From an uncultured Oligoflexia bacterium (GTDB taxonomy: Bacteria > Bdellovibrionota > Bacteriovoracia > Bacteriovoracales > Bacteriovoracaceae), in contig CALDHR010000291.1 in assembly GCA_937898585.1 (NCBI GenBank), positions 1-32,107 of the forward strand: a stretch of 32,107 nucleotides of DNA. Reading direction: 5' to 3'. A program made the position numbers and the translations under genes. Position 1 is the first letter of the stretch. Each line of letters opens with the position of its first letter. The notes beneath the pieces were generated by a model. That model had not been told where the DNA came from, made no database searches, and saw only the letters and a list, made by a program, of their open reading frames with translations. Shown in pieces: positions 17,747-25,578 of this stretch.

Positions 17747-18161
17747 TAAAGAGAGAATTATTTATTTAGAAAACAAACTTCATAGCTATGAACTTTATAT
17801 GAGAAATTATATTGAAGAAAGACGTCATTCTCTTATGAAAAAAGGCCCAACCCCTTTAGATGTAAGAGCTGCTCTAGATGAACGAAGACAAAAAATAGGC
17901 GAAGGACCCAAAAGACATATTCTCATTCGTCTCTTAAAGAGAGTTTATAATAAAATAGGAATTTTTCAAAAAATTGATGCTTTTATTCAACAGCGAATCG
18001 CCTCGGCCATTTCTCTGGAAATGGAGAGAAGGCTTAATCACATGAAAGAAGAAATGCAGCTTTATCACAAGGGTGAAATGATTGATTTAAAAGGAGATAT
18101 CCAATCATGGATGGGAGGATATCTCCGTTATAAAGAAGATCAGTCAAAAATTATTCAGTAA
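17739..18161 (+). CDS. Small hypothetical protein coupled to the glycosyltransferase
   Basis: The 140-residue protein is highly charged and mostly helical. The first 30 residues (ERIIYLENKLHSYELYMRN) and residues 80-115 (ISLEMERRLNHMKEEMQLY) have heptad-like spacing and may form coiled coils. There is no signal peptide. A basic-hydrophobic stretch in the middle (HILIRLLKRVYNKIGIF) could lie on the membrane surface. The 8-bp overlap with the upstream glycosyltransferase implies co-translation. It could be a partner or membrane adaptor of the transferases, but this is inference. I recognise no family. It ends the operon 15 bp before the convergent SDR gene. Confidence 0.7.
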   Translation: MDDKERIIYLENKLHSYELYMRNYIEERRHSLMKKGPTPLDVRAALDERRQKIGEGPKRHILIRLLKRVYNKIGIFQKIDAFIQQRIASAISLEMERRLNHMKEEMQLYHKGEMIDLKGDIQSWMGGYLRYKEDQSKIIQ

Positions 18162-18175
18162 CCCGAATAAAAAAA

Positions 18176-19186
18176 TTATCGCGTTAAAAAATAGCGACCT
18201 TGCTTTACTCTCTCTCTCCAATAATTGAGAAGATCTTGCATCGTCTGCTCAAAAGAAATCTCCGGTTGCCATCCCGTATGTGATTTAAATTTTTCGAGAG
18301 AAGGAATTTGCAAGTCAGCGTCAATAGGGCGAATGCGATCGGGATCAACTTCAATAGTAATATTCTTGGCCGTTGAAATACTGATAAGATAATTGAGCAT
18401 CTCTTTAACAGTACAAGAATAATCACCACCAATATTGTAATACTCACCAGCAATAGGATTATGAGTCACCAGCATATAATAAGCACGCACAGCATCTCTA
18501 ACATCGGCCCAAGTTCGCATAGAATCAAGATTTCCCACTTTGATAACAGGAGGAATAAGATCCATTTCCATCATGGCAATTTGCTTGGCAAAAGTAGATT
18601 CTGCAAAAACATCTCCTCGCCGTGGTCCTGTATGAGTGAACATGCGCGTTGTCATAATAGTGAGTTGGTAGGCCTCAGCATAAAAACGGCCAATTAAATC
18701 TGTTCCTGTCTTTGAAATAGCATAAGGGGATGCAGGGTGAAAGGTCGTCTCTTCATCAATAGGAACTTTCTCTTTTGGTACACGGCCAAAAATTTCAGAT
18801 GATGAACAGTTGTGAATAATGGGATTTAATTTTGAACGGCGAACGGCCTCAAGAAGCTTACAAGTTCCAATAATATTGGTGTTGAGCGTATCAAAAGGAG
18901 CATCAAAGCTCGTTTTTGGATAACTCTGAGCGGCCAAGTGAAAAATATAATCTGGTCTTGACTCTTCAATGACATTGACAAGAGAAGCATAATCATTGAG
19001 GTCACCATAAAGGAATTTGAGTCGATCTTTTTTTTCTACGCGAGGAAGAAGATGCTCGACATTGTCAAGAGGACTCCTCCAACGACACATGCCAAAAACT
19101 TCCACATCTGTTTTTTCTAAAAGAAAATCAGCGAGATGTGATCCCACCATTCCTGTAATACCCGTAATAAGTGCTCGTTTTGTCAT
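18176..19186 (-). CDS. GDP-mannose 4,6-dehydratase-like SDR (nucleotide-sugar dehydratase/epimerase)
   Basis: The upstream TTG would add six residues, but ATG 19186 has GAAGGA at good spacing and overlaps the preceding gene's stop by 4 bp, so I use it (336 aa). The extended-SDR motifs are GITGMVGSHLADFLL at the N-terminus, LNDYASLVNVI, the SSSEIFG active-site strand, and the catalytic YxxxK as SPYAISK. GMD-type signatures RMFTHTGPRRGDVF and KVGNLDSMRTWADVRDAV are present. It likely produces a 4-keto-6-deoxy sugar nucleotide, or epimerises one. It works with the SDR directly upstream, whose reductase-like fold could complete a two-step 6-deoxysugar pathway (inference). Confidence 0.85.
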   Translation of the reverse strand: MTKRALITGITGMVGSHLADFLLEKTDVEVFGMCRWRSPLDNVEHLLPRVEKKDRLKFLYGDLNDYASLVNVIEESRPDYIFHLAAQSYPKTSFDAPFDTLNTNIIGTCKLLEAVRRSKLNPIIHNCSSSEIFGRVPKEKVPIDEETTFHPASPYAISKTGTDLIGRFYAEAYQLTIMTTRMFTHTGPRRGDVFAESTFAKQIAMMEMDLIPPVIKVGNLDSMRTWADVRDAVRAYYMLVTHNPIAGEYYNIGGDYSCTVKEMLNYLISISTAKNITIEVDPDRIRPIDADLQIPSLEKFKSHTGWQPEISFEQTMQDLLNYWRERVKQGRYFLTR

Positions 19187-20064
19187 AAATTTATTCCTTC
19201 GCAAAAAATATTATCGATCTTGCGGTTCGCTGTAACAGCTGCTGGATCCCGCTGAAGTAATTTTTTCATTCGCAAGTTACTGATAGAAATAATCTCTGGA
19301 CGATTAAAATAAAAACTCTCTGGTGGTCGCACAATAGAAAAACGAAAAGAGGAATTTTTCTTTTGAAAAGATTTGGCCAAATCTACTCGTGAGAGAAGAT
19401 CATCTCCTCCTACATTTATGATAGAAGGAATGCTTTTGGTCCAAGGTTGAGAGAGAACTTTTAGGAGAGAAAGAATATCGCTTAAGATAATGGCGTTGCG
19501 ATAATAAGGATGAAAAATTTCGGCCACTAGATTTTTTTTCAAACAGCTTTCAAGATAGCGTGTTGATTTATCACTATGATGGATAACTAAGGAGAGGCGT
19601 AGAATTTTCACGAGAGGATTTTGTGATACGGCAACTTCAACCTCTCTCTTCATTTTTGCATAATCACCTAGAGGAACACAGGCATCATCTTCATGAAAAA
19701 CCCTTTGGTTGTCTTCTTGAGCTTTCCCATAGACGGTATCTGAAGAAAAGAAAATGACTCGCCCGCCAAGTTTCGTTATTTTTTCAATAAAAGAGACAGG
19801 TCCTGTGACATTAATACGAAGACTTCTCGCGTAGTGCTGGTGGCATTCATCAGGGGATGAGATGGCCGCCGTTAAGATAATAAGATCATTTTTTTCTATC
19901 AGATGATAAGGAAAAGAGTCGATTTCTTGGAGGTTAAAAGGGATAATTCTTTCTTTTTGCGGGATAAGAGAAGAAGAAGTAAAAAAGTAATCAAGATTGT
20001 CTTTTTCTTCTTCATAGAGGGCGTTGGAAATAAGTCCCGTTCTTCCAATAACAAATGTCTTCAT
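19183..20064 (-). CDS. RmlD/Rmd-like SDR, probable nucleotide-sugar reductase or epimerase
   Basis: The 293-residue extended SDR is shorter than the epimerase average and resembles dTDP-4-dehydrorhamnose reductase or GDP-6-deoxy-mannose reductase. The N-terminal loop is VIGRTGLISNAL, in which the third glycine of the usual GxxGxxG is a serine. LTAAISSPDECHQH resembles the NAD(P)-contact strand, the active strand is FFSSDTVYG, and the YxxxK is DYAKMK. It overlaps the downstream GMD-like gene by 4 bp. The ribosome site is weak (AAGGA about 13 bases upstream). It is divergent from the sulfotransferase gene. The substrate is unknown. Confidence 0.75.
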   Translation of the reverse strand: MKTFVIGRTGLISNALYEEEKDNLDYFFTSSSLIPQKERIIPFNLQEIDSFPYHLIEKNDLIILTAAISSPDECHQHYARSLRINVTGPVSFIEKITKLGGRVIFFSSDTVYGKAQEDNQRVFHEDDACVPLGDYAKMKREVEVAVSQNPLVKILRLSLVIHHSDKSTRYLESCLKKNLVAEIFHPYYRNAIILSDILSLLKVLSQPWTKSIPSIINVGGDDLLSRVDLAKSFQKKNSSFRFSIVRPPESFYFNRPEIISISNLRMKKLLQRDPAAVTANRKIDNIFCEGINL

Positions 20065-20154
20065 AATAAGTAAGAGATCCTTTTCCTTTCAGTTTGCACC
20101 AGTTACAATGATTTGTGAATTTTTTCTTCTTTGGAAAAAAGGGATAGAGACGCC

Positions 20155-21066
20155 GTGGGGAGTATATCAAAAATTCTTTTAGTTCTTGGTCCTCATCGAT
20201 CGGGATCTTCTCTTACTTCTCATATGCTTGAGACCATGGATATTTTTCATGGACCCAAAGAGTTGTTGATGGGGAGTTCTAAAGAAAATGAAAAAGGTTA
20301 TTGGGAATATCTTCCTCTTGTTAAATTGCACGAAGAGATGTTGTCTTCTTTGGGGCGCTCCTGGCATAATCCTCCTAGAAATCTCTCTGAGGAAGATGTA
20401 GAAAATCTTCAATCTCTCTTTGGAATACGTGCAAAGCAGCTTGTCTTAGAGATGGATATTATGAGTGAAGGAAAAACCTGGTGCTTTAAAGATCCTCGCC
20501 TTGGAAGCTTTCTTCCTTTTTGGAAGAAAAATTTAGCAAATCGTGCTTGCTACGCTCTTGTCACTAACCGTCATCCTTTTGCTGTTGCCGCTTCCCTCTA
20601 TAAAAGAGAGCAGTTTCCTGCCGTTTTTTCTTACACTCTTCAAAAAAGAATACTCGCGTCTATTAATGATCATTTAGATTTTTTTCACAGCACTCATCAA
20701 ATTAACTATGAAGATTTTTTTACCAGGCCGGAAAAAGTTTTTGATAATGTTGTCTCTTTTTTACAAAAAAATGAACTCTCGACTCATTTTTCGCGAGATG
20801 TTTTTCTTCAAGAGGTACTAGATCCTTCTCTTATGCACCATGGATCTTTTCAGGAAGAAGAATTAGCGTCATTTGAGGCCGAAGAAGGAATTTTAGAGCT
20901 GGCATCAAAGTGGATTAATGAAAAAAAAGAAAATAAGCTTTTGAAGGCAAATTTGCGCAAAAGCAACCGAGAGCTGCGTCTTTCTCTTATTGCTCGTTAT
21001 AGTGAAAATAAGATCGAGAGCAAAAAGGAATTACTTCATGAAAAAAATTGCCATCCTTCAGTCTAA
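20155..21066 (+). CDS. PAPS-dependent sulfotransferase family protein
   Basis: The frame opens at TTG 20131, but GTG 20155 has a purine-rich AAGGGA upstream and starts close to the fold, so it is preferred; the TTG remains possible. The 5'-phosphosulfate-binding loop is LVLGPHRSGSSLTSHML. The 3'-phosphate-binding site is VTNRHPFAVAASLYKRE, with Arg and Ser spaced as in sulfotransferases. A CFKDPRLGSFLPFW segment lies between them. No signal peptide or membrane helix is seen, so it acts in the cytosol on a soluble or lipid-linked acceptor. The nearby cysDNC-cysQ genes supply PAPS and remove PAP, which strongly supports the call. It overlaps the WbqC gene by 29 bp. The acceptor is unknown. Confidence 0.82.
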   Translation: MGSISKILLVLGPHRSGSSLTSHMLETMDIFHGPKELLMGSSKENEKGYWEYLPLVKLHEEMLSSLGRSWHNPPRNLSEEDVENLQSLFGIRAKQLVLEMDIMSEGKTWCFKDPRLGSFLPFWKKNLANRACYALVTNRHPFAVAASLYKREQFPAVFSYTLQKRILASINDHLDFFHSTHQINYEDFFTRPEKVFDNVVSFLQKNELSTHFSRDVFLQEVLDPSLMHHGSFQEEELASFEAEEGILELASKWINEKKENKLLKANLRKSNRELRLSLIARYSENKIESKKELLHEKNCHPSV

Positions 21067-21787
21067 TTACATTCCCTGGAAAGGTCAGTTTGACCTCATC
21101 GATGCGGTTGATGAATTTATTTTATATGATGATATGCAGTATACTCGGCGCGATTGGCGCAACCGCAATTGCATTAAAACAGCGCAGGGTCTTTTGTGGC
21201 TTACCATTCCTGTTAAAGTAAAAGGAAAGTTTGATCAAAGAATTTGTGATGTGGAGATTGAAGAAAAGAGCTGGGCGAAGAAGCACTGGAGTAGTATTCG
21301 TCAGAACTATGCCAAGGCCGCCCATTTTAAACAATTTGAAGAGCAATTTGCTCACCTCTATGAGAAGGCCGCTACTTTGAATCGTCTGGTAGATGTAAAT
21401 AGTCTTTTTTTAAGGAGTATTTGCGATATTTTTGCCATTAAAACAAAAATAACTTCCTCTCTGGACTACGGAGAAACAGATCTCACTAAAACGGCCCGTC
21501 TTGTCTATCTTTGTCAAAAGGCACAGGCCAATTTCTATCTCTCTGGCCCTGCAGCAAAAGATTATATAATTCCCGAACTTTTTTGGAATCAAGGCATTGA
21601 GTTTGCTTATGCCAATTATGCTCATTATCCCGAATATAAGCAGCTTTATGGTGATTTTGCCCACAATGTCTCTGTTCTAGATCTTCTTTTTAATGTGGGA
21701 GAGGAGAGTCTAAAATTTCTCAAGGGACCAAAAAAAATAATAGGACCTATTGAATCGCAATTTAGTGGCATTCGGGCCGAAAATTGA
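21038..21787 (+). CDS. WbqC family protein
   Basis: The frame is open from 20990, but ATG 21038 with AAAAAGGAA before it gives the canonical WbqC start (249 aa): MKKIAILQSNYIPWKGQFDL, then DEFILYDDMQYTRRDWRNRN, and WLTIPVKVKGKF. Members lie in O-antigen and capsule clusters; a role in N-formylation or acyl modification of amino sugars has been suggested for related proteins, but the activity is not settled. It overlaps the sulfotransferase by 29 bp, so the two are co-translated and probably act on the same glycan. A long inverted repeat follows its stop. Confidence 0.88.
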   Translation: MKKIAILQSNYIPWKGQFDLIDAVDEFILYDDMQYTRRDWRNRNCIKTAQGLLWLTIPVKVKGKFDQRICDVEIEEKSWAKKHWSSIRQNYAKAAHFKQFEEQFAHLYEKAATLNRLVDVNSLFLRSICDIFAIKTKITSSLDYGETDLTKTARLVYLCQKAQANFYLSGPAAKDYIIPELFWNQGIEFAYANYAHYPEYKQLYGDFAHNVSVLDLLFNVGEESLKFLKGPKKIIGPIESQFSGIRAEN

Positions 21788-21825
21788 GTAGTAGTGAAAG
21801 GAGAAATCATTGACCTACTACTTAA
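21784..21825. repeat. 11-bp inverted repeat around the wbqC stop, upstream of lepB
   Basis: The arms are TTGAGTAGTAG (21784-21794) and CTACTACTTAA (21815-21825), which pair over 11 positions with one G-T wobble and a 20-base loop. The 8 core pairs are perfect. No T-run follows, so it is not a standard intrinsic terminator. It ends just before the translation start region of lepB and could be an operator, an mRNA hairpin or a processing site. Confidence 0.5.
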
Positions 21826-21846
21826 ATAATGCCTGAGGAGACATCC

Positions 21847-22560
21847 GTGATAAAATGGATCAAGGAATATCTAAAAAGAATGTGGAAGCAGCATAAAGGA
21901 CTTGTTTATGCCATCGTGGCCATGGTTCTCGTTCGCTTTAGCTTTGTCGACCACTATAGAGTTCCCACAGGCTCTATGATCCCCACCATCATGATTGGTG
22001 ATGATATTTTTGTCTATAAAATGGCCTATAACCTGCGTTTCCCCCTTACAGACTGGATTGTCTTTGAGGTTCAAAAACCTAAACGTGGGGATATTGTGGT
22101 TTTTAAAAACCCTAAAGACCCGTCTATTCTCTTTGTCAAAAGACTTATCGGTCTTCCTGGTGACAAGGTTAAAAGCATCAATGGCCTTTTGATGGTAAAT
22201 GGAGAGAGTTTACTAAAAGACAAAACAGTGGCCCCTGAAATTGAAGAAAAACTCACCTACTCTTATACCCCTTTCCACTTTCGCGAGCAGTATGGCGATT
22301 ACGAGTATACTGTCCAAAGACTTCCCGACCGCTTTCGCATGGAAAATAAAGAATTTGTTATTCCAGAGAATCACTACTTCTTTGTGGGAGATAACCGAGA
22401 TAATAGCGATGATAGCCGTTCTTGGGGAATGGTGCCTTACGAGCATATTAAGGGTAAGGCCATGAGGGTTTTTTATAATTTTACCATGGAAGATTGGACA
22501 CCCAGTTTTGCTTGGAGGCGTATCGCAAAATCTCTTTATGAATCTAAGCAGGGAGAGTAA
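21847..22560 (+). CDS. lepB: Signal peptidase I
   Basis: LepB cleaves signal peptides of exported proteins at the outer face of the inner membrane. An ATG exists at 21829 without a ribosome site; GTG 21847 has GAGGAG at 6 bases and is the likelier start (237 aa). One N-terminal membrane helix (LVYAIVAMVLVRFSFV) precedes the catalytic Ser in YRVPTGSMIPTI (S43 from the GTG). The general base Lys lies in LFVKRLIGLPGD (K98). Box E is FVGDNRDNSDDSRSWG. Only one clear N-terminal helix is seen, as in many non-enteric LepB proteins. It shares one base with the antiporter start (TAATG). Confidence 0.95.
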   Translation: MIKWIKEYLKRMWKQHKGLVYAIVAMVLVRFSFVDHYRVPTGSMIPTIMIGDDIFVYKMAYNLRFPLTDWIVFEVQKPKRGDIVVFKNPKDPSILFVKRLIGLPGDKVKSINGLLMVNGESLLKDKTVAPEIEEKLTYSYTPFHFREQYGDYEYTVQRLPDRFRMENKEFVIPENHYFFVGDNRDNSDDSRSWGMVPYEHIKGKAMRVFYNFTMEDWTPSFAWRRIAKSLYESKQGE

Positions 22561-23828
22561 TGGGACCTTTTGACGTTCTCACCATTTTACTGACTCTTTC
22601 AGGTATCTTTAGTTACCTCAATGATCGCTATATCAAAATGCCTATTACTATTGGAGTAACATTTATTGGTCTGGTGATGTCACTGGCCATCCTTATTCTG
22701 CAACATTTTACCGCAGTAGATTTTGGCCCGGCCCTTAAGCTTTTGACTCAGATTGATTTTGGGCGAACGGTTTTTTATGCTCTTCTTGGATTTTTGCTTT
22801 TCGCTGGCTCTCTTTCGATTGATGTCAAAGAGTTAAAAAAAGAGCGATGGGGTATCTTGCTTCTCTCAACAGTTTCTATTTTAATTACAACATTTCTCGT
22901 GGGAACACTCATCTTTTGGCTCTTTAAGTTAATGCAAGTGGAGCTGAGTTATTCCATGGCCATGGTATTTGGGGCCCTTATCTCGCCCACTGATCCAGTT
23001 GTTGTCTTAGGCGTCTTGCGCCGGAAGAAAGATGATGTCTCTGAGAAATTCTATTCTCTGATGGTGGGAGAATCTCTTTTTAATGATGCCATGTCTATTT
23101 TGATTTTTACCATCGCTCTTGGCATTGCTGAGTTTGATAAAAAATCTGTAGAGACAATGGAAACCTTTCATATGACAGTTGAAGTGTTAGTTCAGCATGT
23201 TTTTGGTGGTATCGCTTTGGGGATGGCCCTAGGAATTATAGGTGTTTATTTTTTGCGCAAAGTTGAGCGTGCTCACGTGCAAATTCTTATGACACTGGGC
23301 CTGGTGGCCTCGGGCTATGATCTCTCTCAACTCTTAGATGTCTCGTCGCCTTTGGCCGTTGTTATTATGGGGCTTATTGTTGGGTATTACTTTAGAAAAA
23401 GTCTTGAGCATGATGAAGAGAAAATTGCCGACCATCTTCTCTTTTCTTTCTGGGAAATTATTGACGAATTTTTAAATTCTTTTCTTTTTATTATGGTGGG
23501 TATTGAGATTTTATCTCTTCCGACAGATAGTTGGAAAGTTTTTCTTATGACACCCTTTACGATTGTGATTGTGTTATTTGGTCGCTTTGGTGGACTTTAT
23601 CCTCTTTTGAAATTTCTTCCTCCTTTTAAAGGTCTTGGAGTTGATAGTGGTAAAGTGATGACATGGGCGGGAATGAGAGGAGGGATCTCTCTTGCTCTGG
23701 CACTGCTCCTTCCCTCTGGAGAACAAGTGACTCATATTTTATTTCTTACTTACAATGTAGTTGTCTTTTCTATTCTCGTTCAAGGGCTTTCTATTAACCG
23801 CTTTATGAACAAATATCATCGGTTATAA
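22560..23828 (+). CDS. CPA1-family Na+/H+ antiporter (NhaP-like)
   Basis: The polytopic inner-membrane protein has 422 residues and about 12 hydrophobic segments. The family motifs are ALISPTDPVVVLGVL, GESLFNDAMSILIF with the ion-binding Asn-Asp pair, and TWAGMRGGISLALALLLPSG near the end. It exchanges protons for sodium or potassium for pH and ion homeostasis. There is no long cytosolic regulatory domain. It is translationally coupled to lepB by a 1-bp overlap. A weak, low-GC hairpin with T-rich sequence follows the stop. Confidence 0.92.
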   Translation: MGPFDVLTILLTLSGIFSYLNDRYIKMPITIGVTFIGLVMSLAILILQHFTAVDFGPALKLLTQIDFGRTVFYALLGFLLFAGSLSIDVKELKKERWGILLLSTVSILITTFLVGTLIFWLFKLMQVELSYSMAMVFGALISPTDPVVVLGVLRRKKDDVSEKFYSLMVGESLFNDAMSILIFTIALGIAEFDKKSVETMETFHMTVEVLVQHVFGGIALGMALGIIGVYFLRKVERAHVQILMTLGLVASGYDLSQLLDVSSPLAVVIMGLIVGYYFRKSLEHDEEKIADHLLFSFWEIIDEFLNSFLFIMVGIEILSLPTDSWKVFLMTPFTIVIVLFGRFGGLYPLLKFLPPFKGLGVDSGKVMTWAGMRGGISLALALLLPSGEQVTHILFLTYNVVVFSILVQGLSINRFMNKYHRL

Positions 23829-23934
23829 TTTTTTTCTTTTTGGAAAAAATTGCTGCTTTCTTTTATCTTTGTCTATTAGCTTCTTCTAACTTTTCTTTTG
23901 TCGATAAGGGTTTATCTTTAGAGGAGAGAGTATT

Positions 23935-25578
23935 ATGGAGGTAAAGAAACTGGCCTATTTGGGATCTGATAAGGCCTTTGAGCGAGAAGTTCGCAAGGTT
24001 TATGAGTCTGTATCCAATATGCATTTAATTGAGTTTAATTCTTTTTTTCTCACTAAAAACAGCTCTCTTCCCAATGTTTACTCTTCTCTTTTAGAATTCT
24101 TTCCTCGACTTATTTTTCTTGATTTCTCTGATAAAGAACTGGACCTTACTTATTTTTTTACTACCATTCAAAGTAATCATGATCTCAACAAATGTGTCAT
24201 TGTAGGCCTTTTAGGAGAATTTGATGAAGAGAAGGCGGCCTCTTATTTTTCTTCAGGCTGTCATTTGATTTACACAAAAGATAATGACCTCAAAATTATT
24301 TTAAATGATTCGTATTATTTAGCAGCTGGAGTAATGCTCCTCAGTGAAATATACGCCAAGGCCAAAATAAAAAAAGATCAAAAAACGTTTAGAAACCCTT
24401 CCTTTAAAGTTCTCTCAAAGCTTTCTTTTGTGGCCGATAAGGCCGTAGGAATTGAGACAGATCTCAATATTACACAAGAGCATATTGGTCTTTTGACATT
24501 TCAAAATGAATTATTAAAAAAATTAAAGATGAATAAGCTTAATAAAGTAAGTAAGTATTATGCCAATTCAACTTCGCATACGAGTTACGCTCATTATTTT
24601 TCGTTAGGTCTCAATGGAGAAGTGGCAGAGCAGTTTTTGCCCAATAAAAAAGAGTTAAAATTTTGGTTTGCCGATCAATTGACAGAAGATAAAGAAAAAT
24701 TTACTCAGGTTTTAATTATTGACCGGATGTTTAGTTACTATAAAAAAAATACAAATCTTTTGTTAGGAAAGAATTTTAAAATAGATACTGTCTCGCTTCT
24801 TGATAAAGATTGTAAATTACTTAAAGAGCTTCGTCCCAATATTATTGTAATGCAAATTTTCGAAGAGAGTGAAGACGATATTTTGCCAGAAGACAATGAT
24901 GAGGGTGTTGAAGGAGAAGAAAAAAAGAAACCCTCATCAGGGTCAGTTGTAGATATTATTCAAAATATTCTTATTCATGTTATTAATGATCTTGATTATG
25001 AACCAATTCTTTTACTTTTTAATTTCAATTATCCAACTATTAAATTTAAATATCCTTATGTGATTACGGATACTAAAAAAATTGATGAAGTAGATTTATC
25101 TGTTTTTATAAAAAGTTATCAAAAAAGCAAACAGTTTCAATCGAATTTCAAGCAAAAAAATTTTGATGGAGGAAAACTTGCCATCCTTCCAGGAAATATG
25201 CCTAGCTTAAAGTTATGGATAGATATGCCTATTGTCGTTTTTTCTTTAACAGAATGCGAAGTTATTTTTTATTGCGATCTTTTATTGGAAGCAAGAACTA
25301 TCGTTTATTTTAATCATCCTTATAATTTTTATGTGACAGTAAAACCTATTCGGACAGAAGTAAAAGGGTATGCTCCCGGTCATATTTTTAAAGGCATTAT
25401 CAATGCGGCGACGGATGAAGTGCGCAAGCGCTTTAGAACTATTGTCAACGAACTTGTTTTTACTCCCCTGCAAGAAAAAAAAGAGGGGGATAAAGCAATG
25501 CAAGATATGCTCAAAGAAAAATATCTCAAAGAGAAAAAAGACGATCTTTTGAAGAAAAAAATGAGTGAAGAAGATTAG
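23935..25578 (+). CDS. Protein with two degenerate receiver-like domains and a PilZ-like C-terminal domain
   Basis: The 547-residue soluble protein is preceded by a strong GAGGAG. Residues 1-130 look like a CheY-type receiver: LAYLGSDKAF at the acidic-pocket strand with only one acidic residue, FPRLIFLDFS with D63 at the phospho-acceptor position, and LIYTKDN with the conserved Lys. A second receiver-like strand set begins near 258 (VLIIDRMFSYY), but PNIIVMQIF has Gln where the phospho-Asp should be. An acidic, probably disordered insert (DDILPEDNDEGVEGEE) follows. Residues about 420-520 resemble a PilZ-like beta barrel (KLAILPGNMPSLKLWIDMPI), without clear RxxxR and DxSxxG c-di-GMP motifs. 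The tail is strongly charged and Lys-rich. The domain calls are by eye; the function is presumably signalling. Confidence 0.6.
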   Translation: MEVKKLAYLGSDKAFEREVRKVYESVSNMHLIEFNSFFLTKNSSLPNVYSSLLEFFPRLIFLDFSDKELDLTYFFTTIQSNHDLNKCVIVGLLGEFDEEKAASYFSSGCHLIYTKDNDLKIILNDSYYLAAGVMLLSEIYAKAKIKKDQKTFRNPSFKVLSKLSFVADKAVGIETDLNITQEHIGLLTFQNELLKKLKMNKLNKVSKYYANSTSHTSYAHYFSLGLNGEVAEQFLPNKKELKFWFADQLTEDKEKFTQVLIIDRMFSYYKKNTNLLLGKNFKIDTVSLLDKDCKLLKELRPNIIVMQIFEESEDDILPEDNDEGVEGEEKKKPSSGSVVDIIQNILIHVINDLDYEPILLLFNFNYPTIKFKYPYVITDTKKIDEVDLSVFIKSYQKSKQFQSNFKQKNFDGGKLAILPGNMPSLKLWIDMPIVVFSLTECEVIFYCDLLLEARTIVYFNHPYNFYVTVKPIRTEVKGYAPGHIFKGIINAATDEVRKRFRTIVNELVFTPLQEKKEGDKAMQDMLKEKYLKEKKDDLLKKKMSEED

